Shown one piece after another: positions 55,903 to 63,607 of a stretch of 64,000 nucleotides of DNA. The stretch is from Paracraurococcus lichenis (GTDB lineage Bacteria > Pseudomonadota > Alphaproteobacteria > Acetobacterales > Acetobacteraceae), in contig NZ_JAUTWS010000013.1 in the NCBI RefSeq assembly GCF_030657435.1, positions 114,784 through 178,783 on the forward strand. Direction: 5' to 3'. Every line of letters starts with the position of its first letter. The first letter of the stretch is position 1. Below the pieces are notes generated by a model. The model ran no database searches. It saw only the letters and a program-made list of their open reading frames with translations, and was not told where the DNA came from. A program made the position numbers and the translations under genes.

Positions 55903-56711
55903 GCCGCCACCTCCCGCGCTGCGGGCCGCGCCCGCGCCATCAGCCAGAGGCCCACCAGGATCATCGGCAGGGAGAGCAACTGCCCCATGGTCGCGCCGGC
56001 GAAGAGGAAGCCGAGGAAGGAATCGGGCTCGCGGAAGAACTCGCCCAGGGTCCGCGCCACGCCATAGCCCGCGAGGAAGGCGCCGGCGACGAAACCGCGC
56101 CGCGCCCGGATCGCCGGCACATGGACCAGCGCCTGCAGCAGCAGGAAGAGCAGCACGCCCTCCATGCCCGCCTGGTAGAGCTGGCTGGGGTGGCGGGGGA
56201 CCTGCAGCGGGTCGTGCGGGAAGACCATGGCCCAGGGGACATCCGCCGGCCGACCCCAGAGCTCCCCGTTCACGAAATTGGCGCAGCGGCCGAGGAAGAG
56301 CCCGATCGGCACCACCGAGGCGACGCGGTCGCCGAAGGCCAGCAGGTCGATCCGCTGCTGCCGGCAGAACAGCACGGTCGCCACGATCACGCCCAGCATG
56401 CCGCCATGGAAGGCCATGCCGCCCTGCCAGACCTGCAGGATCTCGAGCGGGTGGGTGAGGTAGTGGCCCGGCCGGTAGAAGAGCACATAGCCGAGCCGCC
56501 CGCCGAGGATGATGCCGAGCGTCACCCAGGTGATGTAGTCGTCCGCCTGCTGCCGCGTGGCGACCGCCGGCTCGAGCGCCACCATCCGCCGCCCCAGCAG
56601 CCAGCCGAGGACGATGCCGAGGATATAGGCCAGCGCATACCAGCGGATGGCGAGCGGCCCGACCTGGACGAGCACCGGGTCGAAGGCCGGGAAGGGGATG
56701 GCGAAGAGCAT
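55899..56711 (-). CDS. lgt: Prolipoprotein diacylglyceryl transferase
   Basis: The start ATG 56711 overlaps the hldD stop by one base; 270 residues. The Lgt signature GRCANFVNGELWGR and the conserved HGGMLG and RHPSQLYQAGMEG segments are present, with about seven membrane helices. It transfers the diacylglyceryl group from phosphatidylglycerol to the lipobox Cys of prolipoproteins, including perhaps the lipoprotein encoded downstream. Confidence 0.95.
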   Translation of the reverse strand: MLFAIPFPAFDPVLVQVGPLAIRWYALAYILGIVLGWLLGRRMVALEPAVATRQQADDYITWVTLGIILGGRLGYVLFYRPGHYLTHPLEILQVWQGGMAFHGGMLGVIVATVLFCRQQRIDLLAFGDRVASVVPIGLFLGRCANFVNGELWGRPADVPWAMVFPHDPLQVPRHPSQLYQAGMEGVLLFLLLQALVHVPAIRARRGFVAGAFLAGYGVARTLGEFFREPDSFLGFLFAGATMGQLLSLPMILVGLWLMARARPAAREVAA

Positions 56712-57691
56712 CAGCGGTAGGGATCGCCGGTCATCAGGTGGTCCTGCACGGTACGGCGCACCCCTTCCTCCAGCGGCGTGGTCTGGGCGTTGAAGCCCGC
56801 CGCGCGCAGCCGGTCCAGCGGCGCCTCGGTGAAATACTGGTACTTGCCGCGCAGGTCCGCCGGCATGTCGACGAAGCGGATGTCGGGCTCGCGGCCCATG
56901 GCGGCGAACATGGCATGGACGAGGTCGAGGAAGCTCCGCGCCCGGCCGGAGCCGACATTGAAGAGGCCGGAGACCTGCGGGTTCTCGAGCAGCCAGAGCA
57001 TGACCGCGACGCAGTCGTCCACATGCACGAAGTCGCGCATCTGCTGCCCGTCGGCGATTCCCTCGCGGTCGGAGCGGAAGAGCGTCGCGGGCTCCCCGGC
57101 CATGACCTGGCGGAACTTGTGGAACAGCGCGCTCGCCATGCGGCCCTTGTGGTGCTCGTTCGGGCCGTAGACGTTGAAGAAGCGGAGCCCCGCCCATTGC
57201 GGCGGCCGCGGTGCCCCGCGGCCGAGCATCTGCGCCACGCGCCGGTCGAAGGCGAGCTTCGACCAGCCATAGAGGTTGAGCGGCCGGAGCCGCGCCAGGG
57301 CCGCGGGCGAGGCATCGTCCTCGAAGCCCTGCGCGCCGTCGCCATAGGTCGCGGCGGAGGAGGCGTAGAGGAAGGGGGTCTCCCGCTCCGCGCAGGCCTC
57401 CCAGAGGCGCAGCGGCAGGGTGAGGTTCGTGGCGGCGACCAGGTCGCCATCGGTCTCGGTGGTCGCGCTGATGGCGCCCATGTGCAGCACCGCGGTCAGC
57501 GGCGGCCGGGTGGCGAGGAAATCCTCCAGCGCCTCCGGCGGCAGCAGGCCGGCGATGGTGTGCTTCGCCAGGTTGCGCCACTTGTCCTCGGTGCCCAGGC
57601 GGTCGACCACCATCACCTCGGCATCGCGGGCGGCGAGCGCGGCGACGAGGTTGGAGCCGATGAAACCGGCACCCCCGGTGACCAGATACAT
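56711..57691 (-). CDS. hldD: ADP-L-glycero-D-manno-heptose 6-epimerase
   Basis: The start ATG 57691 gives 326 residues. The NADP-binding motif GGAGFIGSN begins the protein, ASSAATYGDGAQGF follows, then the catalytic YGWSK, and AGLRFFNVYGPNEHHKGRMAS, a strong HldD (RfaD) signature. It makes the heptose used in the lipopolysaccharide core. It heads the operon, with a promoter-like pair 51 bases upstream. Confidence 0.92.
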   Translation of the reverse strand: MYLVTGGAGFIGSNLVAALAARDAEVMVVDRLGTEDKWRNLAKHTIAGLLPPEALEDFLATRPPLTAVLHMGAISATTETDGDLVAATNLTLPLRLWEACAERETPFLYASSAATYGDGAQGFEDDASPAALARLRPLNLYGWSKLAFDRRVAQMLGRGAPRPPQWAGLRFFNVYGPNEHHKGRMASALFHKFRQVMAGEPATLFRSDREGIADGQQMRDFVHVDDCVAVMLWLLENPQVSGLFNVGSGRARSFLDLVHAMFAAMGREPDIRFVDMPADLRGKYQYFTEAPLDRLRAAGFNAQTTPLEEGVRRTVQDHLMTGDPYR

Positions 57692-57741
57692 CGGGCGGGA
57701 TCCCTGGCTGGCCGCGGCACCGTTGCGCCGGGACGGCGCGG

Positions 57742-57771
57742 GGTATAGGGCGCGGCGGCGCGGCCTGTGAA
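57742..57771 (-). promoter_or_regulatory. Putative promoter of the hldD operon
   Basis: On the minus strand TTCACA (57771-57766) and TATACC (57747-57742) are separated by 18 bases, with the hldD start 50 bases further. TATA is rare in this sequence. Confidence 0.45.
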
Positions 57772-57826
57772 GGGCGGCGATCCCCGCCCGACCCCTGACC
57801 ATCATGCCGGGACAAGGAGACAGCGG

Positions 57827-58222
57827 ATGAGCGAGACGGGCAGCGGCGGGCGCCGCCGGGGCAGCCTCTTCGACGACCTCGCGGGGGTGGCGGGCGGCGC
57901 CTTCTCGGCGCTGGCCGGGGCGCGGGCGGAGATGGAGGCGGCGGCGCGCGCCCAGGTCGATGCCATGGTGCAGCGGCTGGACCTGGTGAAGCGCGAGGAT
58001 TTCGACGCCGCCATGGAACTCGCCCGCCGGGCGCGCGAGGCGCAGGAGGCGCTGGAGTCCCGGGTCGTGGCGCTGGAGGCCAGGCTGGCCACGATGGCGG
58101 CGTCGAGCCTCACCGCCGGCCCGGAGGCGGCGGGCATCGCGGCCGGGGAGGCGATCCAGCCGCCGCAGGCCGCCGGCGTGCCGCCGACCGAGAAGACCGA
58201 GGCGACGCCGGACGGGGTGTGA
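57827..58222 (+). CDS. ubiK: Ubiquinone biosynthesis accessory factor UbiK
   Basis: The start ATG 57827 follows AAGGAGA; 131 residues. The N-terminal amphipathic helix (SLFDDLAGVAGGAFSALAGARAEMEAAARAQVDAMVQRLDLVKREDFDAAMELARRAREAQEALESRVVALEARL) ends in the coiled coil typical of the BMFP family; the rest is a disordered tail. UbiK aids the late, membrane-proximal steps of ubiquinone synthesis with UbiJ. It is divergent from the hldD operon. Confidence 0.87.
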   Translation: MSETGSGGRRRGSLFDDLAGVAGGAFSALAGARAEMEAAARAQVDAMVQRLDLVKREDFDAAMELARRAREAQEALESRVVALEARLATMAASSLTAGPEAAGIAAGEAIQPPQAAGVPPTEKTEATPDGV

Positions 58223-58227
58223 CCCGG

Positions 58228-58250
58228 CGGCGGGTCCGCGAGACCCGCCG
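58228..58250 (+). terminator. Hairpin after ubiK
   Basis: CGGCGGGTC pairs perfectly with GACCCGCCG around the loop CGCGA, 5 bases after the ubiK stop. There is no T tract. Up to 58448 the gap holds no gene; TATAGG near 58346 may be the -10 of the next gene. Confidence 0.55.
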
Positions 58251-58448
58251 CAACACACCGTCGAAAAATGTCACAGGTCTGGAACGCATTGTGAATCGAC
58301 GCGGCAACCACCGCCCTTGCGGGGGCGTTTGGCGCCTGCGTAGTCTATAGGTGGTGGTCACTGGCGCCCGATTCACCCAAGACTCGGTAGTCCGGGGTGA
58401 TGGGGCCCAGGGGGCCACTGTCCGCAGGATGACAGAGGAGGTGCCGCG

Positions 58449-58952
58449 ATGTCCGGTCTTCAGGCCCGCGTGCGCGAGCGTGCGACCAACCCCCTCGACG
58501 TGCTCGAACAGATCGTCGCGGCCAATGAATGGGCCTTCGAGCGCCGCTCCGACGGCGAGATGGCCGCCGAGGCGCCGGGCAAGTGGTGCGACTACGGCCT
58601 GTTCTTCTCCTGGTCGCCGGAGATCAGCGCCATGCACTTCTCCTGCGCCTTCGACATGAAGGTGCCGGCGGAGACCCGCGGCAAGCTGTTCGAACTGCTC
58701 GCGCTGGCGAACGAGAAGCTCTGGATCGGCCATTTCGGCCTGGAGTCGGAGGAGGGGGTGCCGGTCTTCCGCCACTCCGTCCTGCTGCGCGGCGCGCCCT
58801 CGGCCAGCGCCGAGAGCCTCGAGGATATGGTCGACATCGCCATCACGGAATGCGAGCGCTTCTTCCCCGCCTTCCAGTTCGTCCTCTGGGGCGGCAAGGC
58901 GCCCGGGGATGCCCTGCAGGCGGCGATGCTGGACTGCGTCGGCGAGGCCTGA
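58449..58952 (+). CDS. YbjN-domain protein (type III secretion-chaperone-like fold)
   Basis: A 167-residue protein matching the YbjN/sensory-transduction-regulator group: PLDVLEQIVAANEWAFERRSDGEMAAEAPGKWCDYGLFFSWSPEISAMHFSCAFDMKVP, then LANEKLWIGHFGLESEEGVPVFRHSVLLRG. It is cytoplasmic with the T3SS-chaperone-like fold. The role in alphaproteobacteria is unclear, possibly regulatory. GAGGAGG stands just before the ATG. It is expressed alone from a 226-base upstream gap. Confidence 0.85.
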   Translation: MSGLQARVRERATNPLDVLEQIVAANEWAFERRSDGEMAAEAPGKWCDYGLFFSWSPEISAMHFSCAFDMKVPAETRGKLFELLALANEKLWIGHFGLESEEGVPVFRHSVLLRGAPSASAESLEDMVDIAITECERFFPAFQFVLWGGKAPGDALQAAMLDCVGEA

Positions 58953-59011
58953 CCCGAAGGCCGTGTGGCCCGGCCGCGACACAAGGCGTTAAGGCTCCTG
59001 GGCGAAAGCAC

Positions 59012-59040
59012 CATTCCACGGGGCGGCGCGTTGTGGAATG
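59012..59040. promoter_or_regulatory. Inverted repeat upstream of the 95-residue gene
   Basis: CATTCCAC and GTGGAATG are perfect inverted arms 13 bases apart, ending 31 bases before the ATG at 59072. This could be an operator or a hairpin covering the leader. Confidence 0.4.
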
Positions 59041-59071
59041 CCAATCGCCCGGAGAGCCGGAGAGCCCCACG

Positions 59072-59359
59072 ATGACGCCCACCGATGGCTTGCCCCAGGA
59101 CCTGCGTGCCATCGGGCGCCTGCCCGGCGGCCTGGAGGTGGAGATCCGCCATCGCCGCGCCGCCGGGCCTGCCGGGCCCGAGCAATTGGTGCTGAGCCTC
59201 ACCGCCCCCGCCGGCTTCGAGACCTGGGGCCGGCTGATGGAGGCCTCCAACCCGATGCTGGCCTGGATCCAGGTCTGGGAAGCCGCCTGGGCGCCCTGGC
59301 TCGCGCTGATGGGCATGGTGCCGCCGCGCCTCTCGGCCCGGGGCCGGCCGCACCGCTGA
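59072..59359 (+). CDS. Small hypothetical protein (95 aa)
   Basis: A 95-residue protein from ATG 59072. The first half is polar (GLPQDLRAIGRLPGGLEVEIRHRRAAGPAGPEQ). The second half has a strongly amphipathic Trp/Met-rich helix (ASNPMLAWIQVWEAAWAPWLALMG), the sort of surface found in phasins and membrane-peripheral proteins. No family is recognised. It lies between YbjN and an MFS gene and may be controlled through the inverted repeat upstream. Confidence 0.55.
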   Translation: MTPTDGLPQDLRAIGRLPGGLEVEIRHRRAAGPAGPEQLVLSLTAPAGFETWGRLMEASNPMLAWIQVWEAAWAPWLALMGMVPPRLSARGRPHR

Positions 59360-59472
59360 GGTTCCCGCGGTGCGCGCCAGCGCGCACCCGATAGCGCTCC
59401 CGCGCGTTGCTCCCCCGGGCCAGGGCGGAGCGGGGCATCCCCGGACCGGCCGGCACCGGGGGGAAACAGGCC

Positions 59473-60771
59473 ATGGCCGGTACCGGGGACCCGAGGCGCG
59501 CCGCGCCCGGCGGGCGCACCCGCTGGGTGATCGTCGCCCTGCTCTTCGCCATCACCACCGTCAACTACATGGACCGCAACCTGCTCGGCGTGCTGAAGCC
59601 GACGATCCAGGGCGAGCTCCATTTCTCCGAGAGCGACTACGGCGACATCGTCTTCGCCTTCAGCATCGCCTATGCCGCGGGCTATGCCGGCATGGGCGCC
59701 TTCACCGACAAGGTCGGCATCCGCATCGGCCTCGCCGTCGCCGCCATGGTCTGGTCGGTGGCCTCCGCGGCGCATGGGCTCGTCGCCTCCGTCACCGGCT
59801 TCACCCTCGCGCGCGTCATGCTCGGCCTCGGCGAGGGCGGCAATTTCCCGACCTGCATCAAGACCGTCGCCACCTGGTTCCCGCGCCGCGACCGGGCGCT
59901 GGCGACCGGCGTCTTCAACTCCGGCAGCAATATCGGCGGGCTGCTGGCGCCGCTGATCGCCGCCTTCGTCACCGCGACCTGGGGCTGGCAGGCGGCCTTC
60001 TATGTCAGCGGCGCGGTCGGCCTGCTCTGGCTGGTCTTCTGGCTCGGCCTCTACCGCGCGCCGGAGGTGCATCCGGACGTCACGCCGGAGGAACTCGCCT
60101 ATATCCGCAGCGACCCCGAGCCGCCGGTCGAGCGCGTGCCCTGGACCGCGCTGCTCGCCTATGCCGGCACCTGGACCTACATCGTCGGCGGCGTGCTCAC
60201 CAACCCGGTCTGGTGGTTCTACAACAACTGGGTGCCGAGCTTCCTCTTCGACCGGTTCCACGTGAACCTGCTGGCACTCGGCCTGCCGCTGGTCGTGATC
60301 TACCTGATGACCGATGTCGGCTCGATCGGCGGCGGCTGGCTGTCGGGGCGGCTGATCCGGGCGGGCTTCGGGGTCTTCACCGCGCGGAAGCTCGCCTTGC
60401 TGGCCTGCGCGATCTGCACCGTGCCGGTCTTCCTCGCGCCGCGGGTGGAAGGGATCTGGACCGCGGTGCTGCTGATCGGCCTCGCCATGGCGGCGCATCA
60501 GGGCTTCTCGGCCAACCTCTTCACCCTGGTCTCGGACACCATGCCGAAGGGCGCGATCGCCGGCGCGGTCGGGCTCGGTGGCTGCATCAGCTCGATCCTC
60601 AGCGGCTTCTCGGCCAAGGTGGTCGGGCGGATCCTGGACGCGACGGGCGGCAACTACACGCTGGTCTTCTTCGTCGGCGCCGGGGCCTACCTGGTCGCGG
60701 TGCTGGCGGTGCACCTGCTGCTGCCGCGCCGGGACGCGGCGGCGGAGGGCGTGGCGCAGGCGGCGGAGTAG
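59473..60771 (+). CDS. MFS transporter, anion:cation symporter (ACS) family
   Basis: The start ATG 59473 gives 432 residues; the open frame continues upstream without features. It opens TRWVIVALLFAITTVNYMDRNLLGVLKPTIQ, typical of hexuronate and organic-anion MFS carriers, with LARVMLGLGEGGNFPTCIKTVATWFPRRDRALATGVFNSGSNIGGLLAPL as the family signature. It should import sugar acids or related anions by proton symport. The substrate is unknown. Confidence 0.9.
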   Translation: MAGTGDPRRAAPGGRTRWVIVALLFAITTVNYMDRNLLGVLKPTIQGELHFSESDYGDIVFAFSIAYAAGYAGMGAFTDKVGIRIGLAVAAMVWSVASAAHGLVASVTGFTLARVMLGLGEGGNFPTCIKTVATWFPRRDRALATGVFNSGSNIGGLLAPLIAAFVTATWGWQAAFYVSGAVGLLWLVFWLGLYRAPEVHPDVTPEELAYIRSDPEPPVERVPWTALLAYAGTWTYIVGGVLTNPVWWFYNNWVPSFLFDRFHVNLLALGLPLVVIYLMTDVGSIGGGWLSGRLIRAGFGVFTARKLALLACAICTVPVFLAPRVEGIWTAVLLIGLAMAAHQGFSANLFTLVSDTMPKGAIAGAVGLGGCISSILSGFSAKVVGRILDATGGNYTLVFFVGAGAYLVAVLAVHLLLPRRDAAAEGVAQAAE

Positions 60772-60796
60772 CCGCGGCTCCGCCACCCCGCGGGCC

Positions 60797-62893
60797 TCAG
60801 GCGGCGAGGCGCATGGCCTCGGCCGGGGCGCGGGCGAGCAGGCCGGGCAGCAGCGCCTCCGCCGCCTCGGCGCCGGAGATCACCACGGCCTCCACCCCCG
60901 CGCCATGGGTGGCGGCGCCGGCCAGCACCAGCCCGGGCAGGCGCTGCTTCGCCGGCAGCCGGCCGGCGGTGCCGTAGATCGCCCCGCCCGTGCTCCAGGC
61001 ATAGCGCCGGAAGGTGGCGGGCGAGGCGTCGTGCCGCACCAGGATGCGCGCGCGCAGGTCGGGGATGACCTCGGCGGCCCGGTCGATCAGCGCCTCGCCG
61101 AAGGCGGCCTTCCGCCTGCGATACGCCTCCGTCCGCCGCCAGGCCTCGAGGTCGGGCGGGAAGCCCTCCGGCGGCAGCCAGGCCGCGGCCTCGGCCTGCG
61201 GCAGCAGGACCAGCAGTTCGAGCGTCGAGCACCCGGGCGGCGCGGCGGCGGGGTCGACCGCCGAGGGCACCACCATGCCGACCGGCCCGAGCCGCGTCCC
61301 GGCATGGACGACCGGCGGCAGGTCGAGCGCACCGCGGAGGCCGAGGTGTACCGCGAAGGCCGAGCAGGAAGGCCGCGCCGCGGCCAGCCGCGCCGAGACC
61401 GCGCCGGCCGGCAGCATGTGGCGGGCGGCGGCGATCGGGTCGCCGTTCAGCACCACGGCCGAGGCCGGGAGGGCGCGCCCGCCGACCAGGATGCCGGAGA
61501 CGCGGCCGCCCTCCGCCAGCACCCGCTGCACCGGCTGGTTCAGCGCCACCTCGCCGCCGCGGGCGCGGATGGAGGCGACCAGGGCCTCCGCCAGCCGGCC
61601 GGAGCCGCCGACCGGATAGACCCCGCCATGGAGGGCATAGCCGAAGATCGGGACCATCTGCGCGACGGTCAGGCTCTCCGGCGCGTCGGTCAGGTAGCCC
61701 GCAAGCGCAGAGAGGCGCGCCCTGGCCGCCGGGCTCAGCCGGTGGCGTGCGAGGAAGGCGTCCCAGGGCCGGGCCATCCAGGCCGCGGCAAAGGGGTGAG
61801 CGGCGGCGAAGGCCAGCAGCGCCTCCGGCGTCGGCGGCGTGCCGGGGATGCCGCCGCGGCCTTCGCCGGTCGCGTACATCGAGTCGTAGAGCGTGCGGAG
61901 CTCGGCGAAGAGCGCGCGGATGCCATCCGCATCCTCCGGGTGCAGGGCGGCCAGCGCCTCGGCATGCGCGGCGGGGTCGCGCGGCGGGTCGAAGACCGTG
62001 CCGTGGTCCCAGTAGCGGTGGTCCAGGCGGCGCATCTCTACCGCGTCCTCGATGCCGAGCCGGGCGAAGACGCGGCGCAGCGGCCCGCCCGCCTGCCAGC
62101 CGGAGATGTCGTGCACGCCGGAATCGAAGCGGAAGCGCAGGACCTCCCCCGTCGCCGGGTCCTGGCCGCGGGCGCGGCGCGGCCAGGTATGGGCGAAGCC
62201 GCCGGGCAGGTCGTGCTGCTCGTGCACCGTGACGGTCACGCCGGCCTCGGCCAGCAGCGCCGCGGCGGTCAGCCCGCCCAATCCGGCGCCGATGACGCGG
62301 ACCGGCGGCGCGCCGGGCGAGAGCAGGGCAGGGGCCGGCCAGGTCTCCGGCGCCTTCTGCCGGATCATGGCGGCCAGGGCGCGGCGGACCAGCAGCTTCG
62401 GGCCGAACGCGGTCGCCAGGGCGCCGAGCAGCATCGGCCCCCAGCGCCAGGGGCCGGCCAAGCCGGCCAGGGCGGCGAGCGCGAACCAGGCGAAGAGCAC
62501 CGACCAGAGCGCCGACATCGCGCGGTTCACCGCGAGGAAGGCCGGGGTCTCCGTCGCGCCGCGGTAATCGGCGGCCGAGACATGCATGGTCCAGGGCCGG
62601 CCGATGGCGAGGCTGACGAAGCCGCCGGCGGCCAGCAGGCCGAGCAGGAGCGCGATGCCGTGCGGCGCCAGCGCCGGGATGGGCAGGGCATGCACCGGCA
62701 CCAGCAGCGCGAGGCCGAGCAGCAAGGCGAGGTCGAAGGGCCGCCACTCGCCCCGCCGCACCTGCTGCCCGCAGGCCACCAGGGCGGCGAGGAGGCCGGT
62801 CGCGGCCCCGAGCAGCGGCCAGCCGAGCGCGAGCCCGACGAAATAGAGGATTTTCGGCGCGAGGCCGAGATGCGCGCGGAGATAGGCCTTCAT
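60797..62893 (-). CDS. Membrane domain fused to a phytoene-desaturase-like FAD oxidoreductase
   Basis: From ATG 62893 the product is 698 residues; ATG 62926 adds 11. Residues 1-170 contain about five membrane helices (13-41, 53-70, 77-97, 125-148, 150-167). From residue 198 the chain becomes a CrtI-like FAD enzyme with VRVIGAGLGGLTAAALLAEAG and HEQHDLPGGFAHTW, and ends LVLAGAATHGAGVEAVVISG. Relatives desaturate or isomerise carotenoids and retinoids. Fusion to an N-terminal membrane unit is unusual. The divergent TetR gene and two operators at the promoter show tight control. Confidence 0.83.
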   Translation of the reverse strand: MKAYLRAHLGLAPKILYFVGLALGWPLLGAATGLLAALVACGQQVRRGEWRPFDLALLLGLALLVPVHALPIPALAPHGIALLLGLLAAGGFVSLAIGRPWTMHVSAADYRGATETPAFLAVNRAMSALWSVLFAWFALAALAGLAGPWRWGPMLLGALATAFGPKLLVRRALAAMIRQKAPETWPAPALLSPGAPPVRVIGAGLGGLTAAALLAEAGVTVTVHEQHDLPGGFAHTWPRRARGQDPATGEVLRFRFDSGVHDISGWQAGGPLRRVFARLGIEDAVEMRRLDHRYWDHGTVFDPPRDPAAHAEALAALHPEDADGIRALFAELRTLYDSMYATGEGRGGIPGTPPTPEALLAFAAAHPFAAAWMARPWDAFLARHRLSPAARARLSALAGYLTDAPESLTVAQMVPIFGYALHGGVYPVGGSGRLAEALVASIRARGGEVALNQPVQRVLAEGGRVSGILVGGRALPASAVVLNGDPIAAARHMLPAGAVSARLAAARPSCSAFAVHLGLRGALDLPPVVHAGTRLGPVGMVVPSAVDPAAAPPGCSTLELLVLLPQAEAAAWLPPEGFPPDLEAWRRTEAYRRRKAAFGEALIDRAAEVIPDLRARILVRHDASPATFRRYAWSTGGAIYGTAGRLPAKQRLPGLVLAGAATHGAGVEAVVISGAEAAEALLPGLLARAPAEAMRLAA

Positions 62894-62932
62894 GGGTCCC
62901 TGCGCGGCCTGGACCGCGCCCTCCATCCCGGT

Positions 62933-62977
62933 ATGTTGACGCTGTGAACATACCCCGGATGTGAACAGTGTCAACAT
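62933..62977. promoter_or_regulatory. Two TetR-type operators in the divergent promoter
   Basis: Two 19-base sites, ATGTTGACGCTGTGAACAT (62933-62951) and ATGTGAACAGTGTCAACAT (62959-62977), are each imperfect palindromes. The second is largely the reverse complement of the first, and their centres are 26 bases apart. Site 2 covers the GTG start of the tetR gene and site 1 abuts the alternative start of the FAD gene. The TTGAC inside site 1 may be a -35 element. Binding by the adjacent TetR protein is inferred from position. Confidence 0.65.
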
Positions 62978-63498
62978 CGGATCGCCCCTACCACCATGGC
63001 GACCTGCGGGCGGCGCTGCTGGATGCCGCCGATGCCCTGCTGGACGCGGGCGGGGATGGCGCGGTGAGCCTGAGGGAGGCGGCGCGGATGGCCGGTGCCT
63101 CCCCGACCGCGGCCTATCGCCACTTCGCCGACAAGGAGGCGCTGCTGGCGGCGCTGGCGGCGCGGCACTTCGCCGAGTTCGGGGCGGCGCTGGCGACCTC
63201 CTCGCTCGACGAGATGGGCCGGGCCTATGTCCGCTTCGCCCTCGCCCGGCCGGGGCGGTTCCGGCTGATGTTCGGGCCGCTGCTGGCGCGCGCCGGCCGC
63301 CACCCGGCCCTGGCGGAAGCCGCCGATGCGGCCTTCGCGCGGCTTGGCGGGCAGGTCGACTCGCGGGAGGCCGCCCTGCGGGCCTGGAGCATGGCGCATG
63401 GCCTGGCGCACCTGCTGCTGGACGGCGCCATCGCGAGCGAGGATGCGGAGGGGCTGGTCGCCCGGGTCCTGCAGCGGCCGCGCGGAACGCGTCCCTGA
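62968..63498 (+). CDS. TetR-family transcriptional regulator
   Basis: A GTG start at 62968 gives 176 residues. The helix-turn-helix is VSLREAARMAGASPTAAYRHF at residues 33-53, preceded by YHHGDLRAALLDAADALLDAG, typical of the WHG-domain TetR subgroup. The C-terminal half is a helical ligand-binding domain (FRLMFGPLLARAGRHPAL). It probably represses itself and the divergent FAD gene through the two palindromes that overlap its own start; the inducer is unknown. Confidence 0.9.
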   Translation: MSTSDRPYHHGDLRAALLDAADALLDAGGDGAVSLREAARMAGASPTAAYRHFADKEALLAALAARHFAEFGAALATSSLDEMGRAYVRFALARPGRFRLMFGPLLARAGRHPALAEAADAAFARLGGQVDSREAALRAWSMAHGLAHLLLDGAIASEDAEGLVARVLQRPRGTRP

Positions 63499-63607
63499 CC
63501 CGGCTGCGTTCACGCTGGCATTGACGGCTGCGGGCTTGCACGGCGGTCGATGCGCGTGGTTCCGTAGCTGGCCGGGTTAAACCAACAAGCTTTCCAGGGA
63601 GTCGTTC

